Below are positions 34,370 through 45,926 of a stretch of DNA of 64,000 bases, one piece after another. The translations under genes were made by a program, and so were the position numbers. The stretch's first letter is position 1. Every line of letters starts with the position of its first letter. The stretch spans positions 273,478 to 337,477 of the forward strand of contig CM055107.1 of assembly GCA_029204225.1 (NCBI GenBank), written 5' to 3'. The notes under the pieces are model-generated. The model was not told the origin of the DNA, searched no databases, and was given only the letters and a program-made list of their open reading frames with translations. This DNA comes from Diphasiastrum complanatum. Taxonomy: Eukaryota; Streptophyta; Lycopodiopsida; Lycopodiales; Lycopodiaceae.

Positions 34370-34763
34370 TGTTAGGAACAACATAACCACGTCAAAGGCA
34401 AGGCTAGTCTGATCCACCCAGCCAATGCACACTTTTATAGATTGCCCCTCGTAGCTTAGTGTGAGTTTGCATGGGAGTGGTAGGTAGTAGTTACTGCCAA
34501 CACCCATTGTTCATGCTGCATGCACAAGATTATTGTTCATGTGGGGTCCCAATCCATCACTGATGGATTGCATGGCCCCTAGCTGTCATGCATGTGTCCG
34601 CATGTGTTTGCATGCGTATGCATGTGTCCGCATGGGCATTACTAGCCCTCATACTAATTGCATGGTATGCATGCATGCCTCTAACTCACATTGTCCTCTG
34701 CCCCCTGATTGTTAGTTGTTTCCAGATGTACTGTTGGGTTGGTACTGTTACGGTCTCGTAACA
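34370..34763 (-). repeat. 3' LTR of gypsy element 2
   Basis: 394 bp. Contains repeated GCATGTGTCCGCATG-like text and a CATGCATGC palindrome. Its inner neighbour (34764-34776) is a pyrimidine run that reads AAGGGGGAGGGAG on the minus strand, the polypurine tract. Confidence 0.9.
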
Positions 34764-35490
34764 CTCCCTCCCCCTTAAGAGCTATATATTCAGATTGTCA
34801 ATAATAGGCTCATGAACCTTCACAGATCATGATTAGCTTTGGGAAGCACGCGGTTATGCCCGCTATTGTCTTGTGCTCACTTGCTTAATTGACTTGTATA
34901 TTTTGTTATACATAATCTGATTACAGCTCTGTATATTTCTGCGTTCAGATTCGTGTCAATACTGCAATGCTTTCCTATGTTCTGTCTGGCTCCCTATTTG
35001 CTTTGTCTGGTTGTCTACTCATCGCTTCCGCAAATTTATTGTTCACAAATAGTAATTTTTCTAGCTGTTCGCGACTGATTATTAGTCTTGTCTTTCGCGA
35101 CTGATTTTCAGTCGAGCTCAATATAGCTTTTCGCGAAATATTCGCGACTGATAATTTGTCTAGTTGTTCACGACAAATTATCTTTATGATGTTTTGATGT
35201 TTGGCTATGTAATCAGATCGAACGTGATTTCTATCACTAATGTTCTATTCGAATCTAATAGGCATAGTCATGCTTGGGGAAAGAGTGTGATAACTTATTC
35301 TGCTGTGCACGAACACTTTCCATTCGAGTTCGTTTCTCTTTCGAGTTTCGAGTTTGCTTCTTTTCGTGTTCGTTTTGTTTTTGGTTTTCCTCTTTTCCAA
35401 CAGTACTATATCTCGTCTGAGCGGGTTCGAGGTTCTTACTTTCAAACGCTACTGGTCGCTAGTTTTGGTTTAACACTGCACCTACTGCAA
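34764..35490. other. 3' interior of gypsy element 2, non-coding
   Basis: Integrase should lie here but no integrase motif is present on either strand. A cluster of related words, TTCGCGACTGATTATTAGTC and variants, fills about 35067-35172. A TTCG-rich stretch follows at 35320-35375. Confidence 0.5.
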
Positions 35491-36585
35491 AGTCACTAGC
35501 ATTTGTTTTGACCACAAAAGGTTGATTTGGGTCAACGACTTTGGTGCTGTAACCAAGGCTGCTTTGACGAGTTTCATTCCCTTCCCCTTAAAAAGATTTG
35601 TCATGGGAACTGCTATCTGAGCATAATCCTTGACAAATTGTCTGTGTAGTATCTTGAAAGTCCAAGAAAGACTTGAAGGTCTGTAATGTTGTTTGGTCTA
35701 GGCCAACTAAATATGGCTTTGACCTTATTTGGATCCATTTTAATCCCATGCTTTGGAGATAATGTGGCCCAAATATGCTATTTCTTTGGTAAAAAACTCA
35801 CATTTAGGTGTCTTTGCATATAGGTTATGCTTTTTGAGCAAACGAAACACCTTTTTAAGGTGAGCTAAATGCTCTTTCTTAGACTAAGATATCATGTAGA
35901 AAAACTACCACCAATTTTGCTAAATATGGCCAAAGAGCATTGTTTAGGTCATAAAAGTAGAGGAGCATTGGTGAGTCCAATGGGCATCACCTTAAACTCA
36001 TAATGACCATGACGAGTTCTAAAGGCTGTTTTTGGATATCTTCCATCTTAATACGGACTTGATGATACCCCGAACGAAGATCTATTTTATTGAAATATCT
36101 TGCCCCGTCGAGCTGATCAAGCAACTCGTCTACACGAGGCATATGGTACTTATTCTTTATTGTGACTTTATTTAAGGCTCTGTAGTCTACGCATAAACGC
36201 ATAGAGCCTTTTTTCTTGTTAATTAAAAGGACAAGTGTTGCCCAAGGAGAACTGCTTGGTTTTATTTGTCCTTTATTTAGATATTCTGTTAGTCGTTTAC
36301 TTATTTCCTGATGCTCTGATTGACTTACTGGATAGGGTGGCTTAGCTACGGGTGCTGTACCAAGTACTAAGTTAATAGCATGATCAACTTCTCTACAGAA
36401 GGGTGGTAAACCACTGGGCAAATCATCAGGAAAACATCAGCATACTTACTTAACAGAGTATCTAACTTTTTCTTTTTATGAAAAATATTATTGCAAACAG
36501 AGTCGTCAAAAATAAAGTGTAAGTCACAAACAAGTACCTCATGTTGATCATCTTCCAGAAGCTGAACAAACCTTGAGCTGGACAC
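35491..36585 (-). pseudogene. Reverse transcriptase region of gypsy element 2
   Basis: On the minus strand: [14 protein letters not shown], then [26 protein letters not shown]-like text (here [12 protein letters not shown]) and [16 protein letters not shown]. The frame breaks near 35990, just before the catalytic box region. The region downstream still reads as the connection domain (MDPNKVKAIFSWP). The RNase H part is only a stub near 35500. Confidence 0.8.
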
Positions 36586-36599
36586 CCTACTGTTGGGAA

Positions 36600-36960
36600 C
36601 TCCATGCTCCCCATGCAGATGAACCTCCCGATCGTTTCACTGAAAACTGAGGGTATTGTCCTGGTAATTCCGTCGGAGAGTGGGGCCCAAACTATAGAGC
36701 CAATCCCTCCCTAGTACTAGGTCGGTACGGTCCAGATTCAGCATCTGCAAGTTCAAGTTATCCTGATAACCTTGAATATCTAGACCTAGATTACTGACCA
36801 TGGTTTCCCACAATTTCTTATCCTGACCCTTCTCCAAAGAAACTATTTACCTATGCTGACTAGGTGTTTCTGGAAGCTGTAGTTTCTTGACTAGGGTGTA
36901 ATTGATGAGATTATGGGTTGCCCAATCATCCACCATTACTCGTACTGACTAATTGCCAAT
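36600..36960 (-). pseudogene. Aspartic protease region of gypsy element 2
   Basis: The minus strand carries THNLINYTLVKKLQL, the conserved block after the catalytic Asp in plant gypsy proteases, then NLDRTDLVLGRDWL, the typical C-terminal protease motif. The catalytic triplet itself reads DDWATHN, so the usual D-S/T-G is altered. Stops separate the parts. Confidence 0.75.
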
Positions 36961-37149
36961 ATTCCCATGCATACGTATTAGGTCGTGAGGCCTAGTGGTC
37001 AACTGACCATGGTGCTCATGGTCCTCATGGAACTGTTGAAAAGTAATGCCTATTTTACCCCTTTGGCTAAGCACTAGTTAAGTTGTAAGTTGTACATAAC
37101 TCATGGGTCATGTTTTAATTAAATACATGAGACCCCCCGGCCAAGGAAA

Positions 37150-39670
37150 TTCTTGAGCTTGTGCATTCAGATTTATGTGGTCCCATGCAGGTCAAATCAA
37201 TAGGGGGGGCATACTATCTCATGACCTTCGTAGATGATTTCTCATGGAAGGTATGGGTCTATTTTCTGAAGCTGAAATCTGAAGCGTTCAAATACTTCAA
37301 ACAGTGGAAAGCTATGGTGGAAAACCACACAGGGAAGAGGTCAGGTTAGATAAGGGTGGTGAGTATATTTCTGATGAGTTCAAAGATCTTTGCAAAGCAT
37401 GTGGGAGAAAGAGACAGTTTACTGCTCCACATACACGGCAGCAGAACGGCGTGGCTGAGCGGAAAAACAGGTCTATAGTTGACTATGCGAGGAGCATGCT
37501 CAAGGCAAAGTGGTTGCCGAATTCTTTTTGGGCAGAAGCAATAGCAATTGCTATTTTTCTATTGAATAGAAGACCAACCAAAGCAGTTGAAGGAATCATG
37601 CTAGAAGAAGCATATAGTGGCAACAAGCCCAAAGTGGGCAGCCTAGAAGTATTTGGGTGTACGGCATATGCACATACACCAAAGGACTTGCGGAAGAAAC
37701 TTGATGCAAAATCCGTGAAGTGTATCTTCCTTGGGTATAGTGAAGGTGAGAAAGCCTATGTGCTATATGATCTCGAAAACAGGAAGAAGATCCTAAGTCG
37801 AGATGTCATCTTTGATGAAGAGCATTCACCCAAGATACAGGAGCAAGAGAAGGATGGAACTATTGAGTTCATACCCTTGATTGATTCCACGGATGAGGAT
37901 CCTAGTCAAGAGTCCTGTGAGCCTCAAGTGCAAGAGCAACAACAAGAAATCGAACATACTTGTTCGAGGCCTCTTTCTGGCCAAGTGCCAGAAGCCGAAG
38001 TTGGGGACAAACGGAAGACTAAGACAGTACCATGGGATACATGGTCACCATCCACATCACCTACCGCTAGGAAGAAGCTACCTAGGTGGTATTGGGAAAC
38101 AATCAAAGAAGGTCAAATGATGGAAGAAGGAGAGAGCAGTGAACAGGGTGTCAGAAGATCTCTTAGGTCTCATGAGAGACAAGAGACTAACTTTGCTCTT
38201 ATGTCCACTATTCTGAATGCAGATGAGCCACAGTTTTTTCACGAAGCCGTGAAGGAAAAGGTATGGCAACATGCTATGCAGGAGCAGTACGACTCCATTG
38301 TCAAGAATGACACATGGGAGCTCACTACATTGCCAAAAGGGAAGCAACCGATAGGTTGCAAGTGGGTCTATAAGACCAAGTTTCATGCCAATGGAACAGT
38401 GGATGAGTACAAGGCAAGGTTGGTGGCAGAAGGCTATGCCCAGCAGGAGGGGCTAGACTATGATGAGACATTTGCATCTATTGCTAAGATGACATCTATC
38501 AGGACCGTTTTGGCCATAGCCGCATATTTTGATTGGGATGTCCATCAAATGGATGTGTTTGGGATGTCCATCAAATGGATGTCAAGAGTGCCTTAATGGG
38601 CACCTACAGGAGGAGGTTTACATGGAACAACCGCAGGGGTTTGAGATAACAGGCAAGGAGAATCTGGTTTGCAGGCTTACGAAAGCCTTGTATGGGCTCA
38701 AACAGGCGCCAAGGGCATGGTATAGCCGAATTGACGAGTACTTTGCAAGACAAGGGTTTGAGAAGAGTAAGGAGAAGACTTTGTGGTTGTTGTTCTCTAT
38801 GTGGATGATCTACTCATCACGAGAAGCAATAAGAAGCTTATTGCTTGTGTTAAGAAAAATCTTTCTAGTGAGTTTGAGATGAAAGATTTGGGTTTGCTAC
38901 ACTATTGCCTATTAGTTGAGGTTTGGAAAGGGAAGCGTTGTCTTTTTATCTCACAGGCAAAGTATGCACAAAAATTATTGAAGATGTTTAATATGCAAGA
39001 AAGCAAACCAATTAGCACACCCATGGATGCAAGCAACAAGCCATCAAAAGATGATGGTCCAACATTTGTAGATGAGACGCTCTATCATCAATTGGTGGGC
39101 AGCCTGATTTACCTTACTACCACCAGGCCAGATATTGTTTATGCGGTTGGGATTGCAAGTCAATTCATGAGTAAGCCTGCCGAAGCACATTGGAAGGCAG
39201 CCAAGCGGATCCTAGGATATGTGAGAGGGACAATGACTTATGGGATTGGATATACAGATGATGGGGACCTTCAGCTGGAGGGTTATTCAGTTTCTGATTG
39301 GGCAGGTGATAGAGACGATCGGAGATCGACGACAGGCTATTGTTTTAGCCTAGGTTCAGGGGCTATATCATGGTGTAGCAACAAGCAGCCTACTATTGCT
39401 CTATCATCTACCGAAGTTGAGTACAGGGCGACTATGAGGTCCGCCTGTGAAGCCACTACTTAAGGATATGCAGATTGCTCAAGTAAGACCTACATTGTTA
39501 CATTGTGATAACCAAAGTTGCATTCAGCTTGCGAGGAATCCAGTCTATCATGCACGGACGGAGCACATGCAGGTGGACCAACATTTCATATGAGAGAAAG
39601 TGCACAGTGGGGAGATGGAGCTAGTTTATTGTGACACCAACGACCAGATATCTGATATTTTATTAAACCA
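37150..39670 (+). pseudogene. Integrase, reverse transcriptase and RNase H of copia element 2
   Basis: The integrase core is seen as HSDLCGPM, a frame break near 37345, then DKGGEY and QNGVAERKNRSIV. RT has [37 protein letters not shown] and the catalytic VLYVDDLLI near 38790. RNase H has SDWAGDRDDRRSTTGY and KQPTIALSSTE. Breaks include a direct repeat of about 23 bases near 38540-38585, a frame change near 38770 and stops after 39463. Expression of active protein is unlikely. Confidence 0.88.
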
Positions 39671-39745
39671 CTTAGTAAAGATAAGTTTGAAAAGTTCAGA
39701 ACTTTGTTGGGTGTCAGTTTGAATGAAATTGCCATTAAGGGGGTT

Positions 39746-40090
39746 TGTTGAAGACTAATGCCTATTTTACCCCTTTGGCTAAGCACTAGTTAAGTTGTAA
39801 GTTGTACATAACTCATGGGGCATGTTTTGATTAAATACATGAGACCCCCCTTTTATAAGCTGAGTAAATTAGTGCAAGTGGCCCACTTGGCCAAGTAGCT
39901 CACTCCTATGGTTGACACCTAGACCTTCTATGCATGTAAGTGAGGTGCTTGCCTCACAAGGGATTTGGAGGACCCACGCTCTCATCTCTCTCTCTAGCAA
40001 TTCATTTCTTCTTCTAACTTTTGGTAAAAATGCTTATGCAATTCTCCTTGTGAGTGATGTTTTCCATAGCCAAGTTTGTCAAGCTTTCAT
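39746..40090 (+). repeat. 3' LTR of copia element 2 (right edge approximate)
   Basis: Begins TGTTGAAGACTAATGCC after a TTAAGGGGG polypurine tract and repeats the start of the 5' LTR remnant at 37034-37138. CTTTTATAAGCTG near 39850 is a possible TATA element. Confidence 0.75.
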
Positions 40091-40401
40091 AGTTGATCTA
40101 GTATTAAAGTTAAGATACTCCATAGGTGGGTCTTGCAAATCATCATTGGAATCCACCTGAAATAGTGCGCTTGAGATCAAGCCAAAGGACTGGCAATTGG
40201 GCGTTCTAAAACCCTGGAAAAAACAGCAGAGAGGGCACCCAATCTTCTCGATAATTCTGGTCTCTTCCAAGCTGACAAATCCAACCAGGTGGGTGCTCCA
40301 AAATCAGATCCAAACTTCCTCTTAGTACTTGCTGATAGAAGAGAAATCACCTATGGAAGACGTAGAGGATGCCACTACCACAATATTGGTCTAACATCTA
40401 T

Positions 40402-40413
40402 GCTCTGAATCCA
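40402..40413 (-). other. Primer-binding site of gypsy element 2
   Basis: On the minus strand TGGATTCAGAGC lies one base inside the 5' LTR. It is the initiator-tRNA primer site with two bases exchanged. Confidence 0.6.
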
Positions 40414-40414
40414 G

Positions 40415-40810
40415 TGTTAGGAACAACATAACCACGTCGAAGGCAAAGCTAGTGTGACCCACCTAGCCAATGCACTCTTTTATAGAAGGCCCCTCCTAGC
40501 CCAGTGTGAGTTTGCATGGGAGTGGTAGGTAGTAGTTACTGCCAACACCCAACTGTTCATGCTGCATGCACTAGATTACTATTGCATGTGGGGTCCCAGT
40601 TCATCACTGATGGATTGCATGGCCCCTGATTGTCATGCATGCATCTGCGTGTGTCTGCATGCATATGCATGTGTCCGCATGGGCATTACTGGCCCTCATA
40701 CGAACTGAATAGTATGCATGCATGCCTCTGACTCACATTGTCCTCTGCCCTCTGATGGTTAGGTGTTCCTTGATGTACTGTTGGGTTGGTACTGTTACGG
40801 TCTCGTAACA
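40415..40810 (-). repeat. 5' LTR of gypsy element 2
   Basis: 396 bp, near-identical ends to the copy at 34370-34763. The internal differences are scattered substitutions and small indels, indicating an older insertion than the copia in gypsy 1. Confidence 0.9.
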
Positions 40811-40815
40811 AAGTG

Positions 40816-41380
40816 TACAAGGCAATAGCTAGGACACAAGAATACTAATAAAAGGCAGCAAAGAAACTATGAAGGATGCTATCTTTAGGAAGGAGATTAG
40901 GTTTCATTTGAATTTGATAAGAAGAGGTTAAAAGGAAAGGAGAATCTTTATCTCAAGTTTGCTCCTAAATATCATGTTCCTTTCCATGTGACAATTTGAC
41001 AAAGATAATCAATGATGTAGTTCATCATTTGGCTATCCCCCATTAGGAATCGCACAAGCATTCTATCTGAGCCTCCTCGACTTTTGAGGCTCACCAAGCA
41101 CACGAAAGAAAAAAGGAGATAGCACATTGAAGTGCCTCTTGATATTCAAGGATATTTACTAGGCATTGCATTGTTCCCTCTTGGGAGGGAGCAATGTATT
41201 TCTAGTAGATTTGAGTTCTTAGGAACACATTCTTGTTCTCATGAATGTTTGTGTCTCATGTAACAACATTCCTTAAGCATTCTGTCATGGTGGGAACTCG
41301 TTCTTTGGCTTGCAATTAGCTTGATGACATAATTTCATCTAGGCCTTGAGGACCTAATCTTTATGAAGATAGTTATTCTT
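40816..41380. other. Intergenic sequence
   Basis: Flank of gypsy element 2. No gene or repeat relation recognised. Confidence 0.5.
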
Positions 41381-41381
41381 T

Positions 41382-41727
41382 CTATGAGGGTAGTCGGGTG
41401 CCCATTGGGAGGGGGAGATCTCTCTTGTTTGCTTGGCTTATTCTCTAGTGTTGCTAGTAGTGTGCTTTCTTGTGGTAGTATGTTTGAGGTTTGAAATCTT
41501 GCTTATGGTATGGGACATAAGTAGGGTTTGGATCTTGAGTATGCTGTGGAGTGTTGTGGTATGCTTGTGATTTGTTTATGGTTAGCAAGGGGGTGCTAGA
41601 TAAGTCTTGCTTGGAGCTTGGATCTAGCTATGGTTGGGTGGTGAATACTTGAGGCCAGCTTGTTATCTATCTTTGTGTTTAAAGAGTAGGGACACAGGTG
41701 GAGGAGAGATCCTTGGAGGCTGCCATT
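41382..41727 (+). repeat. LTR fragment of the gypsy 1 family
   Basis: Matches about 1085-1430 of the 5' LTR of gypsy element 1 in the same orientation, including GGGACATAAGTAGGGTTTGG and ATACTTGAGGCCAGCTTG. It is cut at both ends. Confidence 0.85.
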
Positions 41728-41729
41728 GA

Positions 41730-42111
41730 TCTTGTTTTTTGTAAATCTAAAGATCAATGGCAGATATTTTTACTAAGTCATTAGATAGATATAAATTTGA
41801 GAGGTTTTAAACTCTATTAGGAATAGAAGAATGTAATTTTATCATTGAAGGAGAGTGTTAGAAATCAATGATAAACTTCATTGTTAATGTTTATGATGTA
41901 CATTAATGTTGACAGCTGTTACCAGCTGTAATTAGCCGTAGGCTAGTCTATTAGTCTATTCGTAGGTTTTCTCTCTCTATCAGGGTTCAGGGTTTATATG
42001 TACATTTTATATTCAGTATGAAGTTAGTGTGATAGAGTGATATTGTGTGTTCTTCTTTCGTCTCCCTACTTGGTGATTGTTTATGGTGAATGCTTGATGT
42101 TGCATTTCTGA
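41730..42111 (+). repeat. Copia 3' remnant: RNase H tail, polypurine tract, LTR start
   Basis: ADIFTKSLDRYKFERF is the usual end of copia RNase H. GAAGGAGAG then precedes TGTTAGAAATCAATGATAAAC at about 41856, a typical LTR start. The LTR is cut before any recognisable end, near 42111. Confidence 0.7.
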
Positions 42112-42962
42112 TTGTTGACATCTGACCTGTATATTTGGTTTATCAACTGCAAAATGGGCAGCCGAGAACTGAATGGTTATGTCCAAGAGTTCTTGGACTC
42201 TTTGGCCAAGGTCCCGCTTTTTGATCGTAAGTTAGCACGGTGGCAATTTATTGTCGGACTGTCAGTTGACTATCAAAATGAATGCAAACAAAATATCCTT
42301 AACTCACTAGAGGATGCTATCCATGTGGCGAAAGCTATGATAGTGCAATTGTTGCATCATGGAAAAGCATGCACGACCAAACGGCCCCGAAACCCAAGCA
42401 AGAAAAGTCTAACAAGCGTAAAAAATGGTTTTTTGATGAGCTGGAAGCAAAAGCGTACCAACAGTCAAAGAAGAAAAAGAATAGGAAGAAATTGGTGGTG
42501 AAAGACAAAGCACGGTTAGCGGCGCTTAAACAGAATCTATGTTTCCTTTGCAATAAACCCGGGCACCGTGCTAAACATTGCCCCGAACGGATAGCAAAGT
42601 CGTCAAGTTTCATGATTGTGGATTTACCGGCATTGAAGAAACAAAGTGTTTCTAATTACAAAGCCTTGCTAGCTTTCAGCCCTTCACCTGACGAAGATGT
42701 TCGCGAACTCGAACATCTTGAGACATGAAAAGTTCTACAAATACAAACAAAGATGAAGATGAACGGTTCACGGACACGAACAGTTCGCGAACACGAAGAA
42801 TCCATGAACGAGATTCCTTTGCGGGCCAGCAAGAGAGAAAGGCAGACGAGGTAAGCAAAACCAATGGTGAAAACGAAACCCGTTCTGTCCTCGCGCTCCA
42901 AGGAGTACCACCAGAGATCATGTAAGTACCCAAAAGTAAAGAGATCTGACCTGATGGCATGA
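42112..42962 (+). pseudogene. gag-like module, copy 1
   Basis: Reads as a gag C-terminal part (FDRKLARWQFIVGLSVDYQN), a lysine-rich stretch and a zinc knuckle CFLCNKPGHRAKHC near 42540-42580. A charged tail follows with repeated TCGCGAACACGAA-like DNA. A frame change near 42350 and a stop near 42728 break it. It is one of three copies, and the copy at 45927-46724 is inverted. No protease or RT follows. Confidence 0.7.
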
Positions 42963-43427
42963 CGTCAGCAGATACTTCCTAGGTCGTGGCTAATTGCCAC
43001 TCTTGTAATTCCCCAATTAGTTGTAGATATTTAATCATTCTAATCTTAGGTTTAGAAGAGAGACCATACTTACTAGATAGTACTTGACACATATCAGAAC
43101 ATAATATACATAGTGTAACTAAGAGAGAAGAGACATTGAAGAAGTCTGATGCTAGTAAGCAATCAAGATGAACACAGACATAAGCTCCGCCTGCGTGCGA
43201 GAAGATAATTTTGTCTAGGATCAGAAGATCCACTTGTCCGCTAGTGAAGCGAGACTACTACTCGTGAGAGAACCGTGCTTCTCTCACGCCAACACACTAT
43301 GGATTCGCATGCAGTGCCCTTGAAAAAATTAGAGAAAATCAATATAGACTAAAGCTCTGGACAAAGGGATCTTTGAGAGGCAAAAGAGCAGTCTCGGGAT
43401 CATAAAGCTACCATGCTTTGAGAGCGA
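42963..43427. other. Spacer between gag-like copies
   Basis: No gene recognised. The text GAGAGAACCGTGCTTCTCTCACG near 43267-43290 contains a small palindrome. Confidence 0.4.
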
Positions 43428-43735
43428 GCTGAAGAAACAAAGTGTTTCTGATTACAAAGCCTTGCTAGCTTTCAGCCCTTCACCTGGCGAAGATGTTCGC
43501 GAACTCAAACATTTGGAGACACGAAACACGAAAAGTTTCGCGAACACGAATGTCAACGAAGACGAAGACGAATGGTTCGCGAACATGAATGGTTTGCAAA
43601 CACGAAGAATCCACAAACAAGATTCCTTTGCGGTCCAGCAAGAGAGAAAGGTAGACAAGGTAAACGAAACCAATGGTGGAAATGAAACCCGTTCTCTCCT
43701 CGCACTCCAAGGAGTACCACCAGAGATCATGCTTT
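43428..43735 (+). pseudogene. gag-like module tail, copy 2
   Basis: Matches the last 300 bases of copy 1 (from KKQSVSxYKALLAFSPSP through the charged tail to GVPPEIM) in the same orientation. Here the frame is open for 106 codons (43462-43782), rich in N, E and D. Confidence 0.7.
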
Positions 43736-44755
43736 GGGCATTTAAACTAAAAAAAAACATAAACACAGTTAAATATAATTAGTCAAATATCAGTTAATAG
43801 GAATTTGAATATGAAAAAAACAAAAACAAAATTAAAAGTTATTAATTGAATATTGCCTCTTCCAGATTTGGAAGTCCATCTTAAGTTCGATGAAATCTTG
43901 AAGTCATTTGAAATAGGTTTCTATTTCTTTTTTTTAAAGGTACATTGTTCCATGTCTACCATCCCAATGTTTATGCGGTTTCAACAATTCCTACGCTTGA
44001 ATGTAAATCCTTGCACTATATACGATTTTCTTCTCTTGGTCTTACCTATACATCAAAGAAACTTGTTAGAAAAGCAATACCAACATTGGGATAATTTTAA
44101 ATGCAAGCGCAAAATAGTGAAAACACCGAAATAAGTTTAAATAAACTCATTGAAAGTCATTTCAAATGTGTATTAAAGAAAACACACATACACATACCAA
44201 TCTCTCATTGACTCAAAAACAAAAGTGTTAAAGAATATCATATTGCAGCAAAGTAAGCTCTGATCAAATGTGATCTAGTGTCCAATCTTTCTCCACCTCA
44301 ATTGTTATAATAGTAGAATCATTTTGTTGCACTTGGGTTTCTATTTGAACTTGATGATTCAATGTAAATTCTTGATCCAATGCCTTCCATTCATTGCCGA
44401 TTTGGGGCCATCTTCTATAATAAAATGTTGAACAAAGCATTTAATTTTATATGATATCTAAATCTCATTGATGATCTATTAACTATGCACTCGATATTGC
44501 CATTGCTCTTTTTATCCCATTGATCATCTAGGAGGCCTGATAACATATCATTTGTTAAATCACTACAAGTAACAATGTCGTTGTTCTACAAACATTACAT
44601 TCAACAAAAAAATCTACAAGCATTGGAAAAGGAAGAAACCAGTGCAATCTATTGTTTTTTGAACCTGTGCTACATTTCATACAGTTTTGAATGTTCATAA
44701 AAAATTGAAATCATGTTCCCTACATGCTGCCTCCTAAGTAAGTGTCTCTCAAAGT
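43736..44755. other. AT-rich intergenic sequence
   Basis: No recognised gene. A forward frame at 43853-44134 has no motif. Confidence 0.5.
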
Positions 44756-44759
44756 AAGG

Positions 44760-45279
44760 ATTCCCTACGATGAGACGTTCTAGGATGACATGTTGGACTC
44801 ATGACTATCTCAGGGAGATCATCATCACCGCCTCAACCTCCACAATAGGAGACACTGAGGCAGCCCCTCCTATGCTCTCCCATGTCCTGAGAATCTCAGG
44901 AGGAAGCACTAGTAGTGGATGGGGGAGGGACCCTCATGGGAAGGGGAAACACCTCGGCCATAGATGAGTGCAGTCAACTGAATCTCCTCAGAGAATGATG
45001 AGTATAGTCAACCAATCTACGTCGAGCCCTCATTCGCTCCATGAGTTTGTTCTACAATGACAAAGACAAACGATCCATGCAATTGACTGATTCATTCTCA
45101 TTCATGGAACAAAAACGGGATGACCAGGATGTGTCACGAGACATAATGGATAGGAGGAAAAAATATTGCAAGCAACCAAGGAAAGTTTTAGAAATTAAAG
45201 AAAGATTAAATATAAACAATTACTATATCATTTCTAAGCTATTGACTCACAAATTCCACATGTGGTGAGTGTGCAAAAT

Positions 45280-45281
<2 letters not shown>
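44760..45281. repeat. Dispersed repeat R2, copy 2
   Basis: Related to 19431-19922 and also followed at once by a long CT run. Confidence 0.6.

Positions 45282-45365
<84 letters not shown>
45282..45365. repeat. CT microsatellite
   Basis: About 84 bases of uninterrupted (CT)n. Minus-strand Arg/Glu frames over it are artefacts. Confidence 0.95.
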
Positions 45366-45368
<3 letters not shown>

Positions 45369-45840
45369 GGAGGGTTTGCGGATCCCAAGGCGACTCTAAA
45401 CCTAGTTAATAAGTGAGAGGGATTTGGCACCATGCGTGTGTAAGTTCAACCCGATGATCACATAGTTATTTGATTAGGTACAAGTTAATAAAAGGACTTC
45501 AAGCCTTTTTGTGAGACTTTTAATGTCACAGGGCCTAAATGTCAAATTAGTGAATACAGCTCAATTTGGATGGTTCCCACTCTTTTTTAAATTTGAATAA
45601 TTAGGGAGGCAAAAATGGACCAATAGGATTCAGAGGCCAGGGTCCTCCTCTCTACTATAAAAAGAGACCAGCTCGAATTGCTCCTCATGCTCCTCTCCTC
45701 ATTTCAATAAAGCAAATTGCTTCTCTTCAAACATGGATTGATGAATGTCCTTGCTCTCTATCACTTTTCCTCCATCTCTCATGCTCTCTTTCGTTTTTGC
45801 TAATCGTTGGATGTGAATGTTACTGGGATTGTATGTTATC
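45365..45840 (+). repeat. Possible solo or truncated LTR
   Basis: Starts TGTTGGAGGG. It has ACTATAAAAAGAGACC at about 45654-45669 as a promoter-like site and AATAAA near 45706, arranged as in LTRs. No partner, primer site or clear end is seen. Confidence 0.35.
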
Positions 45841-45926
45841 ATACTTTTTATGAGAGAGAAATGGAGAGAGAGAAAGGGTAAGCTATGTTTGTTGTGGATG
45901 CGTAGTGTTAATGGATGTAGTGTACG

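Larger units (their letters stand above)
37034..40090 (+). mobile_element. Ty1/copia element 2, 5'-truncated inside, nested in gypsy 2
   Basis: Matching LTR starts (TGTTGAA at 37034 and 39746) are followed by about 100 identical or near-identical bases. The 5' LTR breaks off at about 37138 and passes directly into integrase, so the rest of the LTR, gag and protease are deleted. The 3' LTR runs to about 40090, where gypsy leader sequence resumes; its exact end is uncertain. Confidence 0.8.
34370..40810 (-). mobile_element. Ty3/gypsy retrotransposon 2, minus strand, interrupted by a copia
   Basis: Two LTRs (34370-34763 and 40415-40810) both start TGTTAGGAAC and end CTCGTAACA. The flanking 5-mers AAGTA (34365-34369) and AAGTG (40811-40815) form a near-perfect target duplication. 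The polypurine tract and primer site lie at the ends expected for the minus strand. The interior has protease and reverse transcriptase, but little gag and no integrase, and a copia element occupies 37034 to about 40090. Confidence 0.88.

Noticed and set aside
34533-34715. Cysteine-rich frame with repeated ACVRM text
   Set aside because: It lies in the LTR of gypsy 2, caused by repeated GCATGTGTCCGCATG words.
35164-35499. 111-codon Phe/Ser-rich frame
   Set aside because: It is on the strand opposite the gypsy 2 genes and derives from a TTCG-rich stretch; no domain is visible.
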